Positions 46,640 through 56,280 of a stretch of 64,000 nt of DNA are shown here, piece by piece. This stretch comes from Polytrichum commune (lineage: Eukaryota; Streptophyta; Polytrichopsida; Polytrichales; Polytrichaceae), in the NCBI GenBank assembly GCA_950295325.1, contig OX485803.1:29326001-29390000 (forward strand). Direction: 5' to 3'. The notes beneath the pieces were generated by a model that had not been told where the DNA came from, made no database searches, and was given only the letters and a program-made list of their open reading frames with translations. Every line of letters begins with the position of its first letter. Position 1 is the stretch's first letter. Position numbers and translations under genes: made by a program.

Positions 46640-47300
46640 AGGAAAAAGGTCCTTGAGATATGGAATCCATCAGTTCCTAACGAACTATTTAAGAGTAGTA
46701 AGAATGCTGCCGAATGTTTTGAAAGCTCTGGAGAAACATCCCTGCTCTCTGAGCCATTTTTGAAGAGTTTGTTGCATTTTTGGAGTGCTTGAGGTCCTTC
46801 AGATGGAAACTACCACTCAGCAGGAGACAGAAGTTGGCAAAAGCTAGGGCTGTAGCCAATGTTTTGAGGGCTCCCAATATCCACAGCTTCCAGCTCTGCA
46901 GAAACATCCCTGTTCTCTGAGCCATTTTTGAAATTTCTGTTGCATTTTGGAGTTCTTGAGGTCCTTGAAAGGGAATTTGCCACTGAGCAGGAGACAAAAG
47001 TTGGCAAAAACTAGGCTGTAGTAAAGATTAAGTAAGAATGTTTCCCCAATTTTGAGAGATTTAACATCCACAGCTTCCAGATCTGGAGAAACGCTCCCTG
47101 TTATGGGACCATTTTTAGAGTTGTTGAGCATTTTTGAAGTCCCTGAGGTCCTTGAGATGGAATCTACCACTGAGCACAAGACAAAAGTTGGCAAAGAGTA
47201 GGAGTGCTTTCTTCTGTCTTGAGAGCTCTGGAGAAACTTTTCCTGTTCTCTGAGCCAACTTTGTAGTTTTTTTTGCATTTCTGGAGTTGATTTCAGTCCC
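46640..47300. repeat. Four-unit tandem array downstream of NAGK
   Basis: Units of about 145-187 bp share CTCTGGAGAAAC (46726, about 46894, 47081, 47226), a CTCTGAGCCATTTTTGAA block, GAGGTCCTTGAGATGGAA, ccactgagcaggagacaaaa and GTTGGCAAA. Overlapping minus-strand frames read repeated peptides (FANFCLLLSG, SKMAQR), but the units shift frame relative to each other, so I do not call a protein. Confidence 0.85.
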
Positions 47301-47330
47301 TGATCTGCTCCAGACGAATGGGCGCAAACA

Positions 47331-48914
47331 ATCCCCAATCAGAGGTGTTCTAACTTCCCATAAAATGTCTCTAAAATTGTAGTCACGAATATGCATGTTT
47401 ATGTGGCGCTTTCCAAATAAATTATTGAACTAAGTGACAACTTAACATAAATGACCAAGAGATGCCAGAAGAAATGTTCGTGCAAGGATGAGGAAGAGGA
47501 GGCCCCAAAGTTTGCACCCACCTTTCAAAATAGGCTCCAATGTACGACAAGCTAAGGAGCTCTTAATAGAAAGTTTTTTCTTTGAGGGACCAAACCCATG
47601 GTTTCATCCGTCTTGGAGGGACTTTATGGATAACTCCATTGTCAAATGGAGATTTTAGATGTTTAAGCCTTGCATGGAGTTTGGAAGCTAAAGGAAGGCA
47701 GGTGGTCTATTTCCCCACCATTTCATTGATTACCAAGCAGCATCGCTGAGAGCGAGCTCAATACACCCGTTTTTTTTTTTAATATTTCATTCTGATTCCA
47801 AAACATTTAACTGATTTACCCAGTAGTGAACTAGGAGGATATGTGTTAACACTTGAAATAAATAAATTCATGTATCAAGTTTGACATGTATAACTTTTGC
47901 ATTTAAACTTCGAATCAATGTTCAATATTGAACCTGTCAAACGTCATTTTGGCCGTCAAATTCTTATTTATTTATTTATTTTGGGCACTTCACAAACATG
48001 TGCTCTGCAAAGTTTCCACTAGTCACAGTGAAGGCCTCTCCAAAAATTGCATGTCACAGAATACAATGGTTGCAATTTGCAAATAGAAACATAGCTAGAC
48101 TCCAATCTTAGGCACTTTGGGAGACACTTCCAAATTCCAATAACTCTTGCAATTTCGACTTTGCAACTTCAACTTGCGCAAGCACAACAATATGTGAATG
48201 TGGATTTTCCAAACAGAGTTGGGTAAAGAGTGATCGTAGAAGTTGATTGAAACTTGAAACAGTAGATGCATTGATGCGAGTGTCATTATGCGGTCTTCTG
48301 ATGGAAAATATGGATTGGGCTAGAATTTTTGACACTTGAAAATCGACCAAAAACCGGAGGGCTTTGCCTTTGGAGTTGAGTGATGATTAAGTGCATTATG
48401 TAGGGTACCTAAATAATCTTAGTGCATCATTTTATTGCATGTACTTCTTCAATATAGTGAGACATCATATTCAATACAAAACAGGCAATATCAAGTTTTT
48501 TTTTTCGTGAAGTGTGATTATTTTGAAGCCCTTCACATTGAAATGCATGTGCAGACTTCAAACTTGAACACTGCTCTGAATTCAAAGTTTTAGTTGAAAT
48601 TTTTTTATGACTTGCAATTGCTATCTGGACGAAACGAATCCCAAAAGATGGAGGTATATAACTTGGCAAGAATCCCAATTTGCTTGAAGTGTTGAATTGT
48701 TTGGGTGTGGAGTTGGAAGTGCCCACAATAGAGCCACATGTCTTATATCAACATGCCGTCCCCTGCATTTGAACCTTCCAACTCCATCATTCCATCTTGC
48801 CAATTTTCCTGTCAACTTTGACGTCTTCCCAAAGTTAGCCATTCGGATGCTCAAAAAACATGTAAACAAACTCATTGTTAACAAAATCAAAATGTAATGC
48901 TTGTGCAAGATATA
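47331..48914. other. Intergenic, nothing recognised
   Basis: AT-rich DNA between the tandem array and the Tc1-like element; no supported gene. Confidence 0.5.
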
Positions 48915-48916
48915 TA

Positions 48917-50544
48917 CAGTGACTACCAAAACTGAGTACAAACACAACATATTGAAATTCAACAAACAATGTAAGGAAATTGGATGCACCAAAAATGAAA
49001 CCATAAATTGCATAGGATTACCATTGCAATCAGTCATACTTCCATGGGAATTGAGGCCTATTACACACAAGTATGCATGTACAAACAAAAAGTAAAGTGA
49101 AGTTCAATCCAAGACTCAGTTTTGCTCACACAAGCTGGAAGAAAGTTAAAAATTTGTCCACCTACCCTTAGCAGCTATAACAACTGCAATGTGCTTAGGC
49201 ATGCTCCTATACAAGTTCTTACACTCATTGGGAGTAATTGAAGCCCAACAATCCTCAACACGCTCCCACAATTCTAACTTTCCTTTGGGAGGTCTCTCAT
49301 ATTGGTTTAGTCGACGTTTTAAAGTTGCCCACAAGTGTTCGATCGGATTCAAGTCTGGAGAATGCGCCGGCCACTTCAAAATAGTAAATTCTTGCGAATT
49401 CAGCCAATGGCGCACACTCTTGGATGTATGTTTCGGGTCATTATCATGTTGAAAAATCAAATTGGTAGGATCCAAATTGTATGCATGTAGCGTATGAATC
49501 AACTCTTGCTCTAAAATTTCTCTATACATGTACTGATCCATTCTTCCCTCAATCCTACACATCATACCAGGGCCACTCGGAGTCATGCAACCCCACATCA
49601 TCACTCCCCCACCTCCAAACTTGACAGTTTGTTGCACCATTCCAGCACTTCTACTATGTCCATCACGAAACCAACACCAACTGCGACCATCAGAGCAAAA
49701 TCGGTTGAATTTTATTTCATCGGAGAATACTACACGATCCCAATCATCAGTCCAATGGCAATGATGTCTAGCAAATTCTAATCGTCCCTTAATTTGAAGA
49801 AGTGTGAGCTTTGGTTTCTTTTGCTTCACTTTACATTTCAAACCTGCTTTTCGTAACACTCTCCTCACAGTACTATCGCTCATACCAACATGAAGCTCTT
49901 CTCTCAAGTAATTTCCAACTTTGTGTGCAGTTTCTAAGCCACCCACAGTGATTTCTCTCACACAAGCTCTACGATCAACTGCATTGTACACCTGTGGCCT
50001 GCCACCAAAACTGTGATTGACATCACTCAATTCACTCAAATGTTGCTTACGAAATTGTGCAACCCAACTTTGGGATACCTGTAAGTCTCTGGCAACATTT
50101 CTAGTACTTTCACCCCTCCTCAACTTCTCTAAAGTAGCTTCTTCTATTTGCTTTCTACCAGCGGCAAAGAGAGACCTCAATGAAACCATTTTGCTCAATT
50201 TGCATACATAATGTGCACTGAATGGGGACACAATTATAAATGTGAAGGCCAAGAACATGCCCACCCAAAAAATCAGACCCAAAAAACCACTTGTACATGT
50301 CAAATTTGTAGCATTCATTGCGTAATCCAAGTGTGAGCATAATTGAGTTTTGGAGCTAATTTACTTTGATCTAGATCTTTCTCAAATTATCTTGCATTGT
50401 TGGACTTGTAATTTGGTAGCCACATCATTTACATGCATGTATACTTAAGCCGTCAACTGATTTGGCATTAAATGCAATAAATTATAAAATATGAATGGTT
50501 AAAGGTAGACTAGGCTTTTTTGTACTCAGTTTTGACAGTCACTG
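48917..50544 (-). mobile_element. Complete Tc1-like (DD34E) transposon
   Basis: The element is 1628 bp. Its 26-bp terminal inverted repeats start CAGTGACT and match at 24 of 26 positions (left 48917-48942, right 50519-50544). TA lies directly outside both ends (48915-48916 and 50545-50546), the TA target duplication of the Tc1/mariner superfamily. Weaker inverted similarity extends inwards to about 49140 and 50325, giving diverged terminal repeats of about 220 bp. Near their inner ends is a second pair of repeats, minus-strand TGTGAGCAAAACTGAGTCTT at about 49114-49135 and plus-strand TGTGAGCATAATTGAGTTTT near 50330-50351. One intact transposase gene fills the middle. The element sits in a locally repeated block. 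Confidence 0.93.
49146..50189 (-). CDS. Tc1-family transposase, DD34E, intact
   Basis: The protein cuts and pastes the surrounding element at TA sites. From the ATG at 50189 it has 347 residues, the usual Tc1 size; the open frame extends 47 codons further up to 50330, but that part is hydrophobic, overlaps the inner terminal repeat and is probably untranslated. The N-terminus has a helix-turn-helix (STRNVARDLQVSQSWVAQF) and a second one (STVRRVLRKAGLKCK). The catalytic triad is intact: D in VVFSDE, D in FQHDNDPKH, and E in SPDLNPIEHLW, with exactly 34 residues between the second D and the E. The glycine-rich KFGGGGVMMWG follows the first D. DD34E marks Tc1 rather than the DD39D mariner-like elements usual in plants. 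From memory, the KFGGGGVMMWGCMT and GRSW-W-RDG context resembles fungal Tc1-like transposases; this is not tested. Confidence 0.93.
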   Translation of the reverse strand: MVSLRSLFAAGRKQIEEATLEKLRRGESTRNVARDLQVSQSWVAQFRKQHLSELSDVNHSFGGRPQVYNAVDRRACVREITVGGLETAHKVGNYLREELHVGMSDSTVRRVLRKAGLKCKVKQKKPKLTLLQIKGRLEFARHHCHWTDDWDRVVFSDEIKFNRFCSDGRSWCWFRDGHSRSAGMVQQTVKFGGGGVMMWGCMTPSGPGMMCRIEGRMDQYMYREILEQELIHTLHAYNLDPTNLIFQHDNDPKHTSKSVRHWLNSQEFTILKWPAHSPDLNPIEHLWATLKRRLNQYERPPKGKLELWERVEDCWASITPNECKNLYRSMPKHIAVVIAAKGRWTNF

Positions 50545-50654
50545 TACCTATATGTGCAGAGAGAGTTTCCAACCTACGAAGGCCGTGAAGGAAACCGGTA
50601 TAATTGTGGACTATGTAGGCACCATAATAGCTTTAGCAACATATTGGATACATC

Positions 50655-50975
50655 CTAAGGTATGTGGGTGTTATTTCATTCGTTTTTTCATGTTATCCAA
50701 CTTTCACTGATTAGATTTACACAACAAAACTCGTGTTGCATTAGCAAACCTATGATGAAACATCTGCATTGAAAACCAAACTTCCCCTTATTTAGTTATG
50801 GTTATTGAAAGTGCATGTTTGTTGATTTCTTAATTGGATACATAGGTCCTCCCAATTGTGTTTATTATTGAGTGTAGAGGTTGTTATTGATATTTGAAGA
50901 AGTAGTCTAATCTCTTTTACACATGTGTCTTTATGATGTTTGCTCTTTAATCCTCACTGAACCACGAACCACTAA
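50655..50975. repeat. Dispersed repeat, copy 2
   Basis: Matches 16155-16480 in the same orientation with the same landmarks (GTATGTGGGTGTTATTT to gatgtttgctcttta). It lies inside unit 1 of the 50.6-54.1 kb block. Confidence 0.75.
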
Positions 50976-51264
50976 AATCTAGGGGTCTGATTGAGAAAAC
51001 GAACCATTCAACCTTAAATTGTTGATAGAAAGAATCATGTGGAATGGTGGGTAATAAGCCCAGTTAGATTATGGGCTATTATTAGACAAGGCTGACCTTC
51101 AATCCTAGTTCACTTTAACATAACACACTGCCTAACATGCGGTGTAACTGGGGAAGTGATTCTCATACCAAAAGTTGAACTTGCTCGGATAACTTGGTGT
51201 AAATTGAGTCATATAGAAGGGGAAGCTTTGGTCCTCTAAAACCAAAACAAAAAAAGGCCCTACC

Positions 51265-51328
51265 AAGCTTTGAACTCGGGCTCTTGGATTCAAAGTCCAA
51301 TGACATAACCACCGAGGTATTTTGTCTA
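51265..51328 (-). pseudogene. Decayed tRNA-Gln copy
   Basis: The anticodon-arm sequence TTGGACTTTGAATCCAA and most of the T arm (cccgagttcaaagct) match the tRNA gene at 52734-52805, but the acceptor stem and D arm are broken. It lies at the equivalent place of the neighbouring repeat unit. Confidence 0.8.
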
Positions 51329-52733
51329 ATTAGTGTGGGTCATCTTTTGGAGTCACATGTTGCTATAACTTTTTACTAAGAGTATCAGTTTCAACTAAAT
51401 AACATACTTAGTATGCACACCGAAGATTATGATGTAACTTAGTTGGTAATAAACGATGATGTTGGTAAAAAGTTATAACAATATGTAATTCCAAATGGTA
51501 ACCCACAACTGTAGCAAGCCACCTAGAAACACCATACATGATACCACCAAGGGACCTCAACTGCATATGCAACAATCTTAGATGCATATGCTTGGCAAAA
51601 CTTATGCCGGACATCACAAGTGTAATTGAAACCCCTCATGACACTCAAGAGCACATGCTCCCGAACATGAATCTTACAAGACAAGTACTTTAATTTACCT
51701 TCTACTACATCAAATGCACAAAAACAACAATACAAAACAAGCGCACGAAAGACAACCCCCAAATACATGCTATTAGTAGCAAAAGATGGGCAACCAACCC
51801 CCTTATTGTAATAACCACTATGATGAGGGCAACTATACAGAAGGGTTCATGAAACAACTCGAGAAACTATGTATTCCTCCCCTCACACCCCAAAAACACT
51901 AATGAAATACATACCTAAACCTCCTAATACTACAAGAGGGAAAGATATAATGAACAGAACCCAGTGCCTGGCCCACAACACCCTAAACCATTGTAGTTTG
52001 AATATTTTCAAGCTAACCGAGCCCACCTTTTAAAATGGAGGCAATAAGCCCTATAATAATGAAATAATATTGCAACTTACCCGCATACATTATAAGCCAA
52101 ATGGGCTCATATTCACATTGGTGTAAATACACCTATTTTTTACTTTCACTTTTTAATATGCCCACTATTTACATCTAGAGAGAGTTTCAAACCTAAGAAG
52201 ATCATGTACGAAACCAATAAGGTTGTGGACTATGAAGTAACCATAAAACCTTCAACTACATATTGCAACACAAAATAGTGTGTTCAGTGTCACTTGTTAC
52301 TTGAAATTACGCAATACTATAACTCATTTTTATATATCTCATTTTTTTAATCAACAAAGGTCAGATTGATTGTTTGGACATTATAGAACACTAACATCTT
52401 TACTTGGTGAAAATTTACATCAAAAGTAAAAAAGATAAACCATTGTGTAACTTCAAATGGTAAGTGAAACCAAATATCATGTTTAGTGTAATAAATTTAT
52501 CACTAGAGACCGGAGACTAGAGTAGGAAACAGGCACTGACGTAATGGACTATTATTACACAAGGCAAATGTCCAATTATAGGTTACTTTGACATATAGCA
52601 AATAATGCCTGGCATGCAGCATGACCGGGAAGTCACTCTTATATAAAAAAGTTGATGATGCTCAGATGACTTGGTGTAACTCGAGTCATATGCAGAATAT
52701 GAAGCTTCGGCCCTTTTAATTCAAAACGCAAAA

Positions 52734-52805
52734 AGGCCCCACCGAGATTCGAACTCGGGCTCTTGGATTCAAAGTCCAATGTCGTAACCACTAGACTATG
52801 GGGCC
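52734..52805 (-). tRNA. tRNA-Gln (anticodon TTG)
   Basis: The 72-nt gene folds as a full cloverleaf: acceptor stem GGCCCCA paired with TGGGGCC, a D arm with AGTGGTTA (A box), anticodon stem TTGGA/TCCAA around the loop CTTTGAA with anticodon TTG (reads CAA), and T arm with GAGTTCGAATCTC (B box). A TTTT pol III stop follows at once on the minus strand (52734-52731), so the discriminator base shares the first T. There is no intron and no encoded CCA. It looks intact and nuclear-type. Confidence 0.93.
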
Positions 52806-53456
52806 AAATTGATGAGCAATGAAGTTGATAACATACTTTTTCACCACTTTTAGTGTGACGTGTAATTAGGTAGAAGACAAGGCCAATTACGGTATTTGTG
52901 GTATATGTTGAAGACACGTAGGAGATGAAGTAGGGGAAAAAAATGCCCCTTTGATATACTCTCTATTTTTTATGTTTTGTCTCCATGTAAAAATGAGGTA
53001 TAGGATTCTATATGTATAGTCAGGGTCATTAAAATAATCAATGGAATTGGTATCGAGAAAATTTGAATTTCATAGATAAATTCTTGTATACAAACTTGGT
53101 TGGTGTGTGTGCCACGTCTCTTGTTCCCAACAACAAATTATGATGCACAATTCATGCTTCTTGTGATTGAGAATATTGCCACATACAGGTTCTAGTACTA
53201 CCAGATAGTCCAATGTTATTTGGATCTTTGTTTTTGTCTTTGAATTTAAGGAGTGGTGTTGTGAACCGCACGTGGCCCTCATTGAACCTCACACATGCTT
53301 GGGCAAGGAAGGAATTTTCTAGCTTGTAGTCATTGCCCATTATGAGACTGGGCTATTTTTAGCAATTTGGCCAACAACCTAGACAAAATATGTCTTCAAC
53401 ATAGCACCGAAGACCCAATTTCACTATGAGAGACACTCACCACTTCGTCAATGATG

Positions 53457-53560
53457 TTGGGGGTTCACTCTTCACATCATGTACAAACTAACATGAGTGT
53501 AAATAAGGGGTAATACTTGAGGCATTCATAACAATACTTAGCCATGTGGGTTAATTGCCC
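53457..53560 (+). repeat. Partial copy of the LTR-like repeat from 11.1/12.8 kb
   Basis: CACTCTTCACATCATGTACA and the following aggggtaatacttgaggcatt resemble the first ~100 bp of 11129-11629 and 12800-13287; similarity then fades. Confidence 0.6.
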
Positions 53561-54150
53561 TGGCCCCGGAAAAGAATAACTTCTATTTTGTGGGGCCCTC
53601 AAACAAAGTAATAATATTCGGTTACAATGCATACACTCAAGCTGACCCTTGGCATTTGGGTGGGTTCATATTCTCAACACTATTCATAGGACGCATTGTT
53701 CATCCTAGCATTATTCTTTGAAAATACTAGATATTAATAAAATAACTTCGTTTTGGAGTTACATTGCATAGTTGTATGATCACATGGAAATTGTCAAGGT
53801 TGAGGTTAAGGTCAATGTTGAATGGGTGCCACCTTATTTAATACCACTTGGGTATACATAATGCTAATAACTTTCTATACAAGTAAAGACACAAATTTAT
53901 TTATTTTTCCTTCATTTGGGTCTATATACAATGCGATAACCTTCATCCCCTTCTAAATTGCCCTAGTATCAATACGGTCAATTAGATCTATGATAAAAAG
54001 TTAGAGCAAAACGTAAGTCCAAATGGTAAGTGACATTGAATACCATAAACGGTGTAGTTCTTTAGGGGAAACAATGTATCTCTTACCAACATCTACAAGA
54101 GTTAAAGAAATTGATTCAAAGCTCACTATAGAGTTGACAATGATTGCACA

Positions 54151-56280
54151 ATGATTGATATTTTGGGAGCACCAACAATCAAGGCTTGTACCAAGACACT
54201 ACTCAACACACTACGGTGTTGCTACCCTGTTGTTGAGAATCTTGGGATTTCTCTAATAATCATACCCTACTCATGTTGGGCTACCCTTGCAAAATGAACA
54301 ATACTCACCCTGAGTATTATTCATCTTGCAAGAGCAACTTGGCAGGTGTGTGAATCGGGGGATCAATATTGTTGTTAGAATATTAGAATATTTAAAAAAA
54401 TCTATTGTCAGCAACTAATGCTAGCTGACCACCTACCTTGTTGTAACACTCTCGCACTCCCTAACTATCAATCATGCCTTACATATTAGCCAACTTTCAA
54501 AACCTATATGCATTGATTTACGGGGCAGGGCTAGACCGCTCCATTTAGAAACCATACCAAAAAGCATAGTCTTTGTAACATTATGACATATGTCTTCCCT
54601 TTAACTCTTAAGTTTTTCGAGACGACATTGTGGTCTTGTAGTTGTAGTACCCCCTTAACACTAGTTGGAAACCTTCAAACAACATCTTGTAAATAAATGC
54701 ACAAAAAACGAGGTGATTGTTGATGAATTGTTGAGTCACTCATCGTCTTCGTTATGTACACTTATAGATGAGTCGGTATTTTCTAGTACTATATTTGCTT
54801 GATTATAGCCATTTGTATTTGGCACCATGGACTTCTAGCAAACGGTTCAATTATAACTCCCATTCCCAAAGCTTTAAAATGGGTCTCAAAGTAACAAAGG
54901 TAGCGAATCTATAATGTTCTTCATCTGTCACATTATAATGTGCACTCATAGGATGGGTTTGGGTTTGGCATGTTGAACCACATGTCACATAGATTAATTT
55001 TGACATGAATTTACTTTTTAAATAATTTATTAACATTCTTTATACATGATTTTTAAAATGATGTAGGCTTAGTAAACATTCTTCACATTTCATCCAATGT
55101 TCCTTATCGTATCTGTAATAAACCATTGGTATGTGGTTAACACCTAGTCCTAGAGGTGTTGACCCTTATTAACCCAAAGGTGTTATTTATTTTCAAGATC
55201 AAATAAAATATGAGACATTCACAAAGCAAAAAACTTACACAAAGTTGAAGAACACATATGTACAGTTGGACCTTTTATATATGGTCATGAGCTCTGTGTA
55301 AACATTTTTATAGAACTGGAGATAACATTAGTTTGTATGAATATTTTGTAAATATATTTATCTTATGGACTTATGACTTGTTTTAAATTGCATGAAAGAA
55401 CATGATCCTATGTGAAGAGTGTGTAAAAAATTAATGATAATATAAAAAAATTAAAAAAAACTTGTCATTCAATTTATCAAAATTAATGTTTTTTTCTAGA
55501 TTTTTATAATGCATACATAATCATCTTGGTGATACAGATACCAATGAAATAAAATCACTACTATTAGCATTCTTGATGAGTTGTTTAGGTTAATTATTTG
55601 AAATTTGAATATCTTGATATTTTAGGCTTTTTTATTGCATAAATAGAGGAAAATATTCCCAACAACTCTCCTTTGGAGATAAACACTATTCAAGGATTCA
55701 AAGTCAATAAGTTTTGTTGAACATAGTGATTTCACCAATTGGGAGGTTGACCATGAGCTCACTAGAGAACCATGAATAATATAAAAAACCCAAATTCATT
55801 TTTCAAAACATCATTATGAGATAAACCTTGGACACCCCCACCCCCACCCCCACATATACAGGTACAAATATATATATATATATGCTCTTCTCAAGAAGGA
55901 CCTCCAACTAGTGCTAAGGGGGCATCCAACAAGTTTACACTACCACGCCATCTTAAAGAACTTGCAAAATACACAACCATTATCTCATCCCCAACTTGGG
56001 CTGCATTTGTTCAAAAATCACTTGCTCAAGGATCGTACAATTGCACTTTACTTTGGCCTCCATTCTTTTCCATCTCGAATCCAAAAGATGGTGGAAACCT
56101 AGAATGGGGTAAGTATCTCATTTGACAAAGGAAAGTGCGGCCGGGAACAAAGACTGCAACTCACAAACACCGTTCAAGGTGGTGTTGGCTCTAACTTAAA
56201 TGAGGCCCTCTCGGAGTACGGCCAATTGAATCTATACACAAAAGTCCTATTTACAAACCCGAAAAGCACCCAAAAGATCT
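54151..56280. other. Intergenic AT-rich DNA
   Basis: No gene is recognised. Three C5 tracts (55835-55851) and a short AT run (about 55870-55883) are the only simple-sequence features. The last ~150 bp probably include the 3' UTR of the minus-strand gene that ends at 56281. Confidence 0.5.

Larger units (their letters stand above)
50560..54150. repeat. Diverged repeat block with two units, each with a tRNA-Gln-like sequence
   Basis: Unit 1 (about 50560 to 51500) and unit 2 (about 52170 to 52870) share, in order, GAGAGAGTTTC, a gtggactatg block, GGCTATTATTAGACAAGG or ggactattattacacaagg, CAATCCTAGTTCACTTT-like, TGGTGTAAATTGAGTCATAT or -CTCGAGTCATAT, the tRNA-like stretch, and further on agttataacaatatgtaa or gataaaccattgtgtaa before TTCAAATGGTAA-like. 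A third partial match lies near 53990-54060. No protein is seen. The Tc1-like element lies at the left edge, next to the start of unit 1. Confidence 0.65.

Noticed and set aside
46689-47396. Minus-strand frames of up to 164 codons downstream of NAGK
   Set aside because: They read a tandem array whose units change frame, with no domain, start context or splice support.
50190-50330. 47-codon N-terminal extension of the Tc1 transposase
   Set aside because: It is hydrophobic, overlaps the inner terminal repeat and would exceed the usual Tc1 length; the ATG at 50189 gives the normal size.
55835-55851. G-quadruplex on the minus strand
   Set aside because: Only three C5 runs are present, so a standard four-tract motif is lacking.
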